Assembly (NCBI RefSeq): GCF_901709675.1
Contig: NC_051106.1
Location: forward strand, 10,424,001 to 10,488,000
Length of the DNA: 64,000 nucleotides
Direction of reading: 5' to 3'
From: Syngnathus acus
Lineage: Eukaryota > Chordata > Actinopteri > Syngnathiformes > Syngnathidae
Position 1 is the stretch's first letter. The number at the start of each line of letters is the position of its first letter. The position numbers and the translations under genes were made by a program. The notes beneath the pieces are model-generated. The model was not told the DNA's origin. It searched no databases and saw only the letters and a program-made list of their open reading frames with translations. This document shows, one piece after another, positions 51,921-63,759 of the stretch.

Positions 51921-52014
51921 GCAGGCAAGGCAGGCAAGGCAAGGCAGGCAAGGCAGGCAAGGCAGGCAAGGCAGGCAAGGCAGGCAAGGCAGGCAAGGCA
52001 GGCAAGGCAGGCAG
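51921..52014. repeat. GGCAGGCAA 9-bp minisatellite
   Basis: About ten tandem 9-bp units (GGCAAGGCA register) with one early deletion. Since 9 is a multiple of 3, all frames stay open, giving R-Q-G and L-P-A repeat peptides; these are not considered genes. Confidence 0.93.
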
Positions 52015-52146
52015 GTATTTTGGAGCAATAGGCAAGGCAGGCAGGTATTTTGGAGCAATAAGGCAGGCAGGTATTTTGGAGCAATAGGCAAGGCAGGCAG
52101 GTATTTTGGAGCAATAGGCAAGGCAGGCAGGTATTTTGGAGCAATA
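52001..52146. repeat. 30-bp minisatellite nested on the 9-bp array
   Basis: Five units at 52001-52030, 52031-52060, 52061-52086 (26 bp, shortened at its start), 52087-52116 and 52117-52146. Each unit is one 9-bp GGCAAGGCA element plus gcaggtattttggagcaata. The units are virtually identical, so amplification is recent. It clearly arose at the right edge of the 9-bp array. Confidence 0.93.
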
Positions 52147-53172
52147 GACATGCATGCGCACTAACCAGCATTTAGCCTAGTATTTGTGTGGTCGCTCGCG
52201 CACACACACACACACCCGCACGCATGCACGCACGCAAAGTGCTGATCTGTGTTTAACCTACATACTCAGGTGATTAGCCTATAGCTGTTGTGGCTGTCAC
52301 ACATCAAAAGCAACAAGCGTGGTGCTTTGAGTCTGCCGTTTAAGTGGATATTATGTCATGTAGCTTATTTTTTTCTGAATTGTTACATAAATAACAGAAG
52401 GCTAAGGACATCAATATTTACCTACCAAAGGCAATTCCAAATAGTAAAATCATGGTGAAAACTGTTTGGGCTTTGGTCAGAGACTTGTGGAGGGAAGGGA
52501 GCAGTGAAATCAGGCTACAATCCATCCCGTTAACAGTTTGAAAATGGCAAAGGCTCCCTTTAAGCTGGTGAACGATCGATCGATCGATCGATCGATTCGC
52601 TCTCAATACACTTTTCCCAATTGCGCTGTGATTGTTTGACAATCAATACAGAGTGTTGTTCACATTTTGCAAGTCAGCTGCCATTGAATTCCAGCCCCTA
52701 GCACGACCTTGAACAGAATAAGTCATACAAAATAGATGGACTGGATTTGTATTGACTGCAGTACTTCTGTTGCTCTTCTAGTTTCTATGCTCTGTATCTT
52801 ATTTCTTATTGAGTTTTTTGGTGGGCAATAAATATTACAAGGTCTTTTTTTGAGCCAGTCAACATCCCCCCGCAGGCTGGCTGTGGACCAACACCTGCAA
52901 TCATCTGTTTCAAAGAATGACCGTGGCTGAAGTGTACCTACCCTGCAGCTAAGCTCATAGGGGAGGAGAAGAAAGCTCTTTATTTATACATTGATATCAA
53001 CCGGCTCCAACACACAAAAAGCAGTGGAGTGCAATGGAGGAGGCTCTTGGGTCCATAAATGCTCATTTATAATTGAAGACGGCCGTGTCCTCTCTTTCTC
53101 TAGGTTTGTCATAACACCGGTTTTCAGTTAAATAACACAAACTTGGTATGCAAGCTCTTCTCTAAATGCACG
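52147..53172. other. Noncoding stretch, no exon recognised
   Basis: Contains CA/CG repeats (about 52198-52234) and a GATC tandem (52572-52596). The rest is unique AT-rich sequence. Confidence 0.5.
52572..52596. repeat. (ATCG)n palindromic tetranucleotide run
   Basis: About six ATCG units. The unit is self-complementary when tandemly repeated, so the run can fold on itself. Confidence 0.9.
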
Positions 53173-53280
53173 CTGATTAGTATTTTCGCCTGGCAGTGCA
53201 GAGGTGCAGGGTTGGAGTCCGGCGCCAGAGTTTGCATGTTCTCCCCGTGCCTGCCTGGCACATTCCAAAAATGGGTGGCC
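53173..53280 (+). mobile_element. tRNA-like SINE fragment with internal deletions
   Basis: The blocks ctgattagtattttcgcctg, gcagtgcagaggtgcagggt, tggagtccggc (B-box-like), gagtttgcatgttctccccg, tgcctgcctgg and cacattccaaaaatgggtggc follow in order the head of an abundant teleost SINE-like repeat. At least two stretches are deleted: between ccggc and gagtttgc, and between cctgg and cacattcc. The B box differs from GGTTCGANTCC at two positions, so the copy is dead. It is better preserved than the relic at 37884-37996. Confidence 0.7.
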
Positions 53281-56200
53281 TTTGTCTTTGCTAAGTCTGC
53301 AAAGATAAATGATGATGGCGACCGTTACCCGGATACATACATAAATGGAATAATCGGTGACATCCTACTGCAGCAGACCACAAAAATGAGTCCAATTAGT
53401 TTCAGTCTGACGGCCTTGGAAAAGCAAGCAAAGGCTGTCTGCTGATGTTTAAGGATGTAAGTGGCAAACATTGAGAAGAGGAAATATGCCAAACTATTCT
53501 TGCGCTCTTTTGAAAATATTGTTTCAGGTGTCCGTGGTGTTAATTGCTCACACGGTCACTTGAAGGGCTGTCAGAGGCACCCATGCAGCACAATAGGAAA
53601 TGAGATTGCGGATAGACGCCAGAGGGAGAGATGAATGCTCCCACGCTTTCTAATTTCCCGACGGCATGTGTAAGGAATGTGTAATTACACCCTAGCCTCA
53701 GAATATGTGTACCTTGCTATTCAATGTAACATTGTGCAGCGAGACAAAGAAGGTGTGCGTGCGCGTTTGTGTAAATGTGCATAGGCGCAATGGGCTTTGT
53801 GCCTGCGTTGCGTTCTTATGTAAGCATGAAGCCTCCTCATGCCTCCAGGATGATGATGGAAAGTGTTTGTCATACTCCCACCACTTTGTGTCATTCTCCT
53901 CCTCTCTCTGCACCATTCAAAATCCCTCTTGCACTTGCCTCGGCAGGCATTTCCACCATCACGTTCAAACAATGCATTTTGATTTCCATTTGTTTTGCGC
54001 TTTCATTTCAACATCTGTATGCAGCGTTTGTAACGCTAAAGTGAGTCAAGCTGGTGCCTTGGCGCCGGCAAATGAGCCCAGATGAGCCATTGGGCCGGAA
54101 TCTGGCCCGCCCGGCTCATCTCATTCCATCATTTTATATCAAGACATATGATCAACGTTGTTACTCGGCTTAACTTTGCGGATGCAACCGCCACGGAGCG
54201 AACGGCACATTTCAGTGTACCGTCGTAACCAGCCAGCGTTTTCTGGAACTTGAAATTACTTAAATGGATGCCTTTTTTCAGGCCGATGAAGGCCTTGTGT
54301 TTTTGTCTTCCTTTATGGTAGCGCTATTGAGCAGGAAGCCGAGCGGATATTAGACCTGCAGATCACTGGCAAGATTGGAAGTGCCTCACGGGGCTGCTTT
54401 TCTTTGACTTTTGTATCATTCAGAGTTTTAATGAAGCGAGTTGAATCTTTACCACAGTCATATTTTAAGTAGATGTCCTTGGCGTTAAGTACAGAGTGCT
54501 ATTGCTTTGTCCACCTTTGTTTACCTTTGAGTCATTTGTGTTTTTCTCCGTTCTCAACGAGGTGTTTGGCTTGAATGGAGTTGAATGGAGAAGATTTTCT
54601 TTGGACGGCAAGGCATAATTCAACCATTTTCTAATATTTCATATCCCAACTGACTGTTTGCCACCTGCTCACAGGGCGCACTGATAAATATTTGTATATC
54701 ATATTAATAGCATTAACTGAGCGTTAAGGATCAGAACATAACCTCCACACTTTCTATGATGAAATTGTGTTTTGTTTTGTTTTGCTTGCTTTAATTGGGC
54801 CCGCCGCCGTCATATCTGCCGCATCATTTGCTTCTTCATCATTTTTATACTTGGAACATTCAAAGTTAGAATATTTTCAATGAAATGTCTTGAAAACCTA
54901 ATCATCAAATAACTATTACACTACAATCAATAAAATAAAACAAAATAGGGACGTAATAGTCTGGAAAGCACTTTAAGTATCACATTAGGGCCAGCAGCGG
55001 TGTACAATTGCAAGCCTTTTTTTTTTTTGATGCTTCCTGTTTTACGGGCTCAATTACTTCTCCATTTAGACTAAATGCATACTGTGAAGTGTGTTTAAAA
55101 GTGGATCCAAGAGCAATAATTGAGTATGTGGACATACTATGCCATACATTATGTGGACTTGCATTTGACGCTGGTGTCTGATTGTGTGTTGCTCCTCATG
55201 TAGTAAGCGCAGTCATTCAATGAAGACTAATTGGGATGCATTTAAGCAGCTGTCGACCCCTGTTGTTCTTCAAAGGGCTATAAGGTGTGTTCTAGCTGAG
55301 ACAGGAAAATAAAGGCAGTGAGTGGAAACAAAGGAACAGGAAGGAAGTTGCGTTTGCTAGCTTGCTGAACTCCTCCTGGTCTACGGATGGCTTGTGAGGA
55401 ATAGAGCATCGAATGTATTATGACAGTGTGGATGCCTTGACTAAAAAATGACAAAGATAATGGTAGCCTCCAAAACAAGCATGGCACTCGCTCTGCTCGT
55501 GTTCAAGAAGATCCCAAGTGTTTTGCCAGCTCTGGAGATCCACTTTAGCGCAAGTACTTGGCACTGCATACTGTGTTGTGTTCACTTGCGTTATTGGATC
55601 AGACTTGTTGTTGGCAAAGTTGAAGTGCAATTATCTTCATTCCCTTACAGTAAATCCTTAACTCCATCCATCTTATTGAACCGCGTTGTCGTTTGCTTCT
55701 TGCGACCTGCAACGCCTCAGGTGACATGTTTTAATTCCATGAAGTAAGCTACAGTACTGAACATGAACATTTTTCTTTGCTATTCGCCACAGACTTTCAA
55801 ATACGATTTATTGCTGTTGTTGCAGCGATTTTACAAAACAAAACATCAAGTGTGGAAAAGCTGCAGGGGGAGCATGTAAAGTCTCCAAAAATCTCCAGTC
55901 AGGGGTTTAGAGAGTATCAAAAGATTTGGATTGCACAGGCACTTCCAAACTGCCATTTTTCGCTGCCAAGTCTCGCTGTTATCCCAATGAGATTTTTTTT
56001 TCCCACCCCCCTGCAATGAGATTTAAATGCAGACTAAGATCAGTTTCAGCATGTGGCGCTTGCTTGTGGAGAATCCATTTGTGCTGCCATCAGTAGACAA
56101 GCCAAGAGTAAAACAGGCTTGCTCGGAGAGCCCCGAGAATGAAGGAAAGAAGTGCATGAGGCCGCCTGCACCACCCAAAAGCGTATTTTATGCCCCGCTG

Positions 56201-57536
56201 CAAACATCCCAAACAATCTCTTCCATATACGACATAATCCCTTTGGCTAATTCACAATTGTGTTTGATCCGAGTCACGCCGCGTGCCACCGCTCGCTAAA
56301 GTGTATTTTGTACGCTATGTTCCGTACGTGTGCGTGTGACCGAGTGCAAGCGAGCCCTTCTATTGCTGTTAAGGCTTTATTGCCCATGCTGGCTCTGCTA
56401 CGTATTCTAGTTGATGGATTACAAGGTAGCGGAAGCGTGCATGCAATACGGGTGTCACCCTCTCTACCTGCTTTGGTCTTCGTGCAATTCTTCTCTCTTC
56501 TCTGACATGGCTATTCACACTTGAGCGCTCATTTTAATTAGGGGGCCGTCTGATCTCTCCTTTTTCTCTGGCTGCTAATTCTCCCTAGTTTACTTTCCAT
56601 TTCGCCTTCTTCGCTCTCATTAAAGCCCTTGCTGGGTGCGTTTAATGAGCTCATATCTTTTTTGGGTGTCAGAAGGGTCATGAGCCTGCTCTCATTCGGT
56701 GTACTTGCAAGTGCTTGTGTGTTCGAAGGCACTCCATGTAATGCCTTCTTTTACTCTTTCAAGTAAAAAGAGAAATAAATGCAATTTGACAGCGTTGTAT
56801 CCATCCATTGAAGCTACTTATTCCAAGTCTCGCTTGCAGCTTTAGTAGACCATTTCTTTTTGACACTCATTATAACATGAAATTCCAACGGTCCATTTCT
56901 ACGCTTTTCTCCATTTTTTCTTTTTGGTCTCACTCTGGCAATCACTAATTCAGGCAGTAGTTGTGTGAGTGCGCTTCTGAATGTGGCATTCACCAGGTCC
57001 GTAGCCTCATCTTCTTCTTTTTTCTATTAGGTCAAATATATAACCTGAATCAATGAATACAGATATCTTTTCAGAATGTCCATCCTAAAAGAGTTGAAGT
57101 GACAAAGTAGCCTCATTGTGGGATTCCGACTCGAGCGAATGCCCATTTGGGGCTTCATTGTAACGTGCGAGCGAGCACATGTGCCTGTGATCCCTTTAAT
57201 CCTAGTTCCGCCCGCCATGTCCTTCAACGTGTGATCAAGGTTGTCGTTAATGAGTAGGTTTTCACTGGCTTCACTCCCATTCTCTCCGTTAGCCTGTGTT
57301 GATAAACTACCAGCTTGGCGGATGTGTGTGAGTGTGCGTCATGTGGTCTTGGTAAAGGCGTTTTATTTTTTTTGAAATAAAGTTCTCGCATTGAATCTCA
57401 TTTGGTGGTAATGCTGCAAGACTGCCTCTTTCTATACTAGAACTATAATATTGTGACCACAGCTAAGGTTGAAAGTACACTCTGTTTCATGTGCCAGAAG
57501 TCATATGTATGTCTCTGTGCGTCTTTGATTGTTCAG
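53281..57536. other. lrfn5: Noncoding stretch upstream of the lrfn5 coding exons
   Basis: AT-rich unique sequence, with no exon recognised. Small poly-T runs (about 55018-55028) and a TTTTG tandem (about 54770-54784). If the leader at 29560-30261 belongs to lrfn5, this is the 3' part of its first intron; further noncoding exons could be hidden here. Confidence 0.5.
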
Positions 57537-57560
57537 GTGTCCAGTTGACAAGCAGGGACC

Positions 57561-57757
57561 ATGGAGAGGCTTTTCCTGTTTGTGATGCTGGCGGTGGCCG
57601 TGGCGGTTCGTGCACAGATCTGCCCAAAGCGTTGCGTTTGTCAGATCCTGTCACCCAACCTGGCCACACTCTGCGCCATGAAAGGTCTACTATTTGTTCC
57701 GCCAAACATCGACAGGCACACGGTGGAACTGAGGCTGGCCGACAACTTTGTCACCAG
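57561..57757 (+). CDS. lrfn5: Lrfn5 coding exon 1: signal peptide, LRRNT, start of LRR1
   Basis: Residues 1-65 plus two bases of codon 66. The ATG at 57561 is in a strong context (ggaccATGG) and lies 24 nt after the acceptor. Residues 1-18 ([18 protein letters not shown]) form a hydrophobic signal peptide. [20 protein letters not shown] follows as the cysteine-capped LRRNT (residues 19-38), and then [20 protein letters not shown] begins the first repeat. The donor is AG|GTAAGT at 57758. The 954-bp intron that follows (57758-58711) contains no other recognised feature. Confidence 0.95.
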
Positions 57758-58711
57758 GTAAGTGTTGCGGGACTTCTCATTCCCTTTTGACCCATTACTG
57801 TTGATTGTGTACAAAAGGCTTCAAATAAGATTGACCCAAAATATAAAGAACCAAATTAGAAGTGAAATGTGTCTCATCTGAATACATGTCCATCCAGTGA
57901 CTTTAGTATGAATTTTCTAGACCGTTTTAACTTGACTGTAGCATTTGAAGTCACGGTCAAAGTATGGGCGAGACTAAACATTGGGCTGGCTAATTATATC
58001 GAGAAGTTGATGGAAAAAAATAAATCTCATTAGGCAAAAAGGATCAACTAGAATGATGATGAAGCGCATTCAATTCCTTGGGGGGCATTCCACTTTTCCA
58101 ACGACGGGCGTGAATTCAAAGAAACTCCTTCTATTCAACCAAATGAAGTCCAAAGTCAGTTCACAAAAGGCCAAAGAGTTTCAAAATGATGTTGCGTATT
58201 CCTGATGATTTCCTTTCTGTTGTTTGCATGCATTTTTGCTTTTGCATGCAACTTCAGTCAATGTGAACAAAGTGGATCACTTGTGACTTGAAAAAACATG
58301 TCGGATACCTGCAGCCACATGTATGCAGGCTGCTTTGATGGACAGGGCGTCCGTCATCATGCTATTTTCTGCCAAGTGCATAGTATGGTGGCGGCATGTA
58401 GTGCGACGTGCTTCCAATGGAGTCAACCTACGCACGTTATTTGGTGGTTTCATTCAGACGTCTAGATTTTGCAGAGCCATTCTCGCTCGTTTGTACAGAA
58501 TGAAAAATGGAGTACAGAGAAGATACCGCTTGTTGAAGTCAATGACTGGCTGGCCAGCCAACAACCTATTTTCACCAGATGCTTCTTCACTAATAACTCT
58601 ACCGATTGTCTTCAATTGAATTGGCCATGTTGCCAATAAGGCTGGAATTCTGCAGCAATGATGGTCAAAGTTGAGCCCGCTATCCTTTAACACTGCATCT
58701 TTCTGTCTCAG

Positions 58712-58840
58712 TGTAAAGAGGAAAGACTTTGCAAACATGACGCGGCTTGTGGACCTCACGTTATCCAGAAATACCATCTCCTACATCACACCTCATGCCT
58801 TCACTGATCTGGAGAACCTCCGAGCTCTGCATCTCAACAG
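58712..58840 (+). CDS. lrfn5: Lrfn5 coding exon 2: LRR 1-3
   Basis: Residues 67-108, with split Ser codons (AG|T) at both ends. It reads [20 protein letters not shown] and then [20 protein letters not shown], two typical LxxLxLxxN repeats. NMT is a potential N-glycosylation site. The intron downstream is only 64 bp (58841-58904) with a branch-point-like gctaac. Phase 2 at both ends means the exon length of 129 nt is a multiple of three and skipping would remove about two LRRs in frame. Confidence 0.95.
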
Positions 58841-58904
58841 GTAAAACTTGACCTTGACTGTTGTACTTGAGAGCTGCTAACTAACGGCTGTGATGATATA
58901 ACAG

Positions 58905-59085
58905 TAATCGGCTGACAAGGATAGGCAACGACACGTTCAGTGGCATGTCCAAGCTCCACCACCTGATTCTGAACAACAACCAGCTGGTACTGATCCACCA
59001 GGGAGCGTTTAATGACCTGCTTGCACTAGAAGAATTGGATCTCAGTTATAATAACCTTGATTCCATTCCATGGGAGGCCATTCAG
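58905..59085 (+). CDS. lrfn5: Lrfn5 coding exon 3: LRR 3-5
   Basis: Completes Ser109, then residues 110-169. It contains [35 protein letters not shown] and [19 protein letters not shown], all LRR consensus. NDT is a potential N-glycosylation site. It ends in phase 0 at TTCAG|GTAGGA. The intron that follows is 98 bp (59086-59183). Confidence 0.95.
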
Positions 59086-59183
59086 GTAGGAGTCTCTCTC
59101 TCCGCTAGGTACAATTTGGGTTGAATGTGTGTCATGAGAAATGACAAACCTTGTGAAATGATGAAATGGTGTCCCTCCACCAG

Positions 59184-59339
59184 AAAATGACAAGCCTTCA
59201 TACACTGAGTTTGGACCACAACATGTTGGACTTTATCCCAGAGGGGACATTTTCATTGCTCCAGAAACTCAACCGGCTTGATGTCACCTCAAATAAACTG
59301 CAAAAGCTCCCACCTGACCCTCTCTTTCAACGAGCACAG
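59184..59339 (+). CDS. lrfn5: Lrfn5 coding exon 4: LRR 6-7
   Basis: Residues 170-221, phase 0 at both ends. It contains [20 protein letters not shown] and [20 protein letters not shown], the last repeats before the C-terminal cap. The short ORF track readings extend through the splice junctions; the acceptor (AG at 59182-59183) and donor (GTAGGT at 59340) define the true exon. Intron 4 is 82 bp with a strong CT-rich tract. Confidence 0.95.
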
Positions 59340-59421
59340 GTAGGTCAATCAAAGTATTCTGCGTGAATTGCAAATGGAAGTGTCACTGGATTGCAACCTG
59401 TTGTTTTCTTTTCTTTTCGAG

Positions 59422-59681
59422 GTGTTGGCCAACTCTGGGATCTTGAGCTCCTCAACCTTTGCACTATCATTTGGTGGAAACCCGCTGCATTGCAACTGTG
59501 AGCTACTTTGGCTGCGAAGGCTTAACCGAGAGGACGACTTGGAGACGTGCGCCTCACCTCAGCACCTCTCCGGACGCTACTTTTGGTCCATTCCCGAGGA
59601 GGAGTTTCTGTGCGAACCCCCACTCATAACGCGATACTCCCATGAGATGAGGGTCCTCGAAGGACAGAGAGTGTCACTCAG
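59422..59681 (+). CDS. lrfn5: Lrfn5 coding exon 5: LRRCT and start of Ig domain
   Basis: Residues 222-307 plus two bases of Arg308. [18 protein letters not shown] starts the LRRCT; its cysteines are at about 245, 247, 264 and 285 as in the family. It continues through [18 protein letters not shown] to the A-B strands of the Ig domain ([11 protein letters not shown]). The acceptor is CGAG rather than CAG but has a strong pyrimidine tract. The donor is CTCAG|GTATCC. The 83-bp intron 5 splits the Ig domain one residue before its first conserved Cys (309). Confidence 0.95.
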
Positions 59682-59764
59682 GTATCCAACGCTAACCTTC
59701 ATTGCACTATAAATCATTTCATCCGTCAAGAATTTGCTTTGATGACGTTTGGACCTGTCAACAG

Positions 59765-60232
59765 ATGTAAGGCCAGAGGTGACCCAGAGCCAGCGATACA
59801 TTGGATATCTCCCGATGGCAAACTGGTCTCAAACTCCTCCAGAATGCTGGTCTACGTCAACGGAAGTCTGGACATCCTCATCAGTACTGTAAAAGACACA
59901 GGCTCTTTTACCTGCATCTCCTCCAACCCTGCTGGCGAAGCTCACCAAACTGTCGACTTGGTTATCATTAAACTCCCGCACATCTCCAACAACACCAACA
60001 ACATTCAGGAGCCTGACCCAGGATCGTCTGACATTTCCACATCTACCCGTAGCGGAAGCAACGGAAGCAATGTGACGGGCGACGTGAAGGGTGGAGTAGA
60101 AAAGAGGGTGGTGAGCGCCGAGGCCACGTCGTCGACGGCGCTGATCAAGTTTAACTTCCAGAGGAATATTCCAGGTATCCGGATGTTCCAGATCCAATAC
60201 AACGGGAGCCAAGATGATTCACTTGTGTATCG
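59765..60232 (+). CDS. lrfn5: Lrfn5 coding exon 6: Ig domain, linker, start of FN3
   Basis: Completes Arg308, then residues 309-463 plus two bases. The Ig domain shows Cys309, Trp321 and Cys358 in DTGSFTC, the I-set pattern. A Ser/Thr/Asn-rich linker ([20 protein letters not shown]) leads to the first strands of FN3 ([14 protein letters not shown] to MFQIQYNGS). Potential N-glycosylation sites include NSS (331), NGS (340), NNT and NVT. The exon ends TATCG|GTAAGT within VYR, where I recall the mammalian gene also having an intron. The remaining FN3, transmembrane segment and tail are not found before 64000. Confidence 0.95.
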
Positions 60233-60426
60233 GTAAGTCATATTCAGAATCATTATGATTCAGTCCTAATTAGGAATCATGAATATTCACAATCATTTTT
60301 CATCTCCCCACACACACAATTGGACAATGAAGACAAATACCCAAAGATCTGGGCACTGGGGAGGTGGAGGATGACACGCCTGAGCTGTATAGATCACATT
60401 ACTACATGCACATTTAATAACCATGT

Positions 60427-60442
60427 GGGGGGGGGGGGGGGG
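60427..60442. repeat. Poly-G run (G16)
   Basis: Homopolymer inside lrfn5 intron 6, prone to length error in assemblies. Confidence 0.9.
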
Positions 60443-63400
60443 AGAGATGATTTGGATTTGGACATGAACAGATAACTCTGTTACATGAGGTTTACAAGGG
60501 TACCATTAAATACTGCATGGCCATGAAAAGAGTAACCACAACCATCGGAAACAAGGAAATACTAGGTTTCAAGGATCAACTTTTTAAAGAATGACTACCA
60601 TAATCAGGCTAGATCGATACTGTGACTTGGTCCAATATATTGCGGTTCATATCCATGTTCCAACAAGCCAATCGCTACGTATGTATTCACTTTGACTTCC
60701 TCCCCATTTCCATTGGCTTCCAAATAGCATGTGCATACCATTTGACTTGTGGCGCCACAATCAGACAGGCAGAGTTTTGACAGACATGGAGAAAAACATT
60801 CATCAAGCAAAGTGACCTCAATTGGAACACCCGGAGATAGCTTTTGACAGGGAAGACGTTCTCTTGTGGCGCGTGTTGTTTTCTCAGGATTACAGATATT
60901 ACATCAAGCTCACTGGGAATGATTGCTATTTGAGCAAAATGTTTACGCTTCTCAAATGGTAGGATGGATTTATTGTCCGCAAAGAGCATTTGTCAGGAGC
61001 CGTGACAGTATTATCTTCCTTTCATGGCAACGCTAATCCCTATCCATACTTCATCTGTGCACGTCATCGCCATGAAACGGGAGCCCTTTCAGAATAGGCT
61101 GATATCAGTGACAATGTTATTTACATGTAAAGTCTTTTTTTCTTTTTTTTTTTATTAGCATAGCAACATCTGTGTACGTGGCGACATAATATGGTAGATA
61201 TTTCTGCGACGGAAATGTAAATATAACAATTGAAGCGATACTCGTGAAATTCTCACAGCGTCCAGTTTAGTTTTGTTCTTTTTATAAAGTCTGCCTTAAA
61301 AGGGAGTCATGTCTGTCATTTCCGCTGCCGCCGCCAGCACTTGTTGCTTAGTGGATAGCTTTGCATAATTTTGCGCAATCCACCTTGAGTAGAAGCTGCG
61401 CAATCGAGACATCCTGCGAAATAACGAAAAAGACTGTTGGAAATGAATTAGTACAATATGTTGTGTTGTAAATGTAGGTCAGTGAAGTATTTCAAGGCCC
61501 TACGTGCCTGCTTGAGATCCCAAGTAGGCACATATCCACTTCAGGCAGTGAAGGCTTCACGTTTGAGCTTTACAAGAAGCATTGTTGCGGCAAGCCATCT
61601 TTCTGCCCAAATGTCTGAAATGTGACGAGCATAACCTCAATGTAGCACACCGGTGGATCCGATTCCAAACGGTGTGAGCTGACTTGAAATCAGGCTTAAA
61701 ATGGACAGACACTTGTCTTTTACAAGGCTCCTGTCAACATGAAAAAGGGAAGTCATTTCCGCATGTGTCTTTTACTTTGCGCTTTCTTCAGAAAACGGAA
61801 TGATTTTCTTTGAACAGCACACTTGGCAAAACAAAGAGTCAAGGCCATTGATTTTACCTTTTCATTAAACACAGAGCGGAGAAGGAAACAAATGGGACGG
61901 ACGGAGCGCATGAGATGAAAAGAGGGGTTAAAAGGCAGGCGGAAAAAGCTGTAGTGATATCAAGTGTTGTGAAAAAAGGAAATATTCGATTCTATCCTGC
62001 ACACAGATGAAGGCAAAGTATTTTGATTTTATCATCAAGATTCGTATTCAAATCTTTTTTCTTCAAGAAAAGCGTGGGACCTAAAATGGAGAAAGTATTA
62101 ACACACCCACAATTATGGTGACCTTGTGCAATATACTCCGTATCTGTAATGTAATATTCCGAATTGTTGATTGCTCATTCAACATACTCCAGTGGCTGCT
62201 GACTGTATTTCTCCTCACTTGCTACTACTGCTCCAGCAATTGTGGTTATTATTTAAAGACGATTTTTACACAGAATTCCTGACTGTGTCAGTGCAATTGA
62301 TTTCCGGGTTCAGTTTTCTATCTAGAGATGTGCGCTGCCGAACGACAAGAATGAATGGGTCGGAAAGAACATTCATCACTAAGTAGTTGCTGCAGTCATA
62401 GCTGAGGTCCAGATAGCATGACGGGACTTGATAACTGAGGACAAAACACAGCACAACATACGCAAAAGGGTCAACTAAATACCCAAAGCACATAGTACAC
62501 TTCTTCCGTCTCTGTCTGTCCTTCCAAATGTTCAGCAAGCTGTGTATGGATGCTCTTCAAATACATTGTGTCCCTACCTCCTCCCCACTTTCCCCTGTGG
62601 AGCTATTTAATCTTAATCAATTACTCCTGCAGTGTAATACCCAGCTCAGCTAAAAGTAGAAATACACATCTTGGGACCACACAAGGACAAAATTAGAGCA
62701 ATTATAGCATTGCTTTTGCTATCGTAAATACCCAGGGGCTTATTGAACGAATGAACTTTATTTTCCAACAATATAAAAGAAAGGAAAGTCATTTACATTT
62801 GAAAGTAAGAAAAGAAGAAATGGCAATAATAAAATAACAAGGCACACTGTTTTTTGAAACCCCACCCCTTTTGAACTATTGTTCACAAATCGAATATTTG
62901 AAGCTACCTTTACGAAATAATGATATATTAAATACGATGCAAAAAATACAATCTAAATAACACTTACCATTGTTTAGACGTAGGAATTCAATTGGTTGGG
63001 CTAGTGTAGCTCTGTATAATGTTGTTGTTTTCTTAATTACCAGTCAATCTAGCTGATATTGTTTTCGATGGCAACTTTTGCCATGATATCCCCACCGAAT
63101 TTGCAGAAAGCAAACCAAGCCCAAAGACACAAGTCGGTAGCAAAAGGTTGGAAGAAAAACGAATGAGCAGAATCAATGTGCAAAGGACTGACGTGGACAA
63201 TGCAGACAATGCAGACAGGGGAATGCAACCGCAGCATTAAAGAGCGATGCAGATGACTCAGCTTAAGTGGAAGAATGAAGCTGATCAGAAGAGCTTGCCA
63301 ACCAATCGCCCTGAAACCTCATCCTCTCCATTCCATTCTTCTTGTTTGTATCCAGTTCAACGGCCGGCTCAACCTGCTGTCCCGCTCTGAGTCAAATGAT

Positions 63401-63729
63401 GTGACAGCCGCCGCCACACTTTGTGTTTGCATTTGTGTCATTCGAATCACTTTCAACGTCCTACTCGCCAATTAATTCTGCTATCAGCGTAGCAACACAC
63501 GCTTGCAGGTATGATGAACTTGCTGAAGAAGCATCACGTTTGCAAAATTCATTCCGTGTTGTCTCGAAACCTCATCACTTGCTCAGGTTATCCGGCTACG
63601 CTCAGCCAATACCTAGCGTGGATGAAAAATGCACGCTGTCCGCAGGTCTAAGATGATGAAATATTCACAAGTCGCGGCTGAGTGCAGTGCCGGAGGGCAT
63701 CATTTACCCTAGGCTGTGTCTGTCCGCGC

Positions 63730-63759
63730 ACAGCACAGCACAGCACAGCACAGCACAGC
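63730..63759. repeat. (CAGCA)6 pentanucleotide repeat
   Basis: Six consecutive CAGCA units inside lrfn5 intron 6. Confidence 0.92.

Noticed and set aside
52001-52146. Regularly spaced repeats that superficially recall a CRISPR array
   Set aside because: Units are head-to-tail tandem copies without unique spacers, in a vertebrate genome.
51746-52171. Open frames with L-P-A, C-L-A or R-Q-G repeats
   Set aside because: Minisatellite with periods of 9 and 30 bp keeps all frames open; no coding evidence beyond that.
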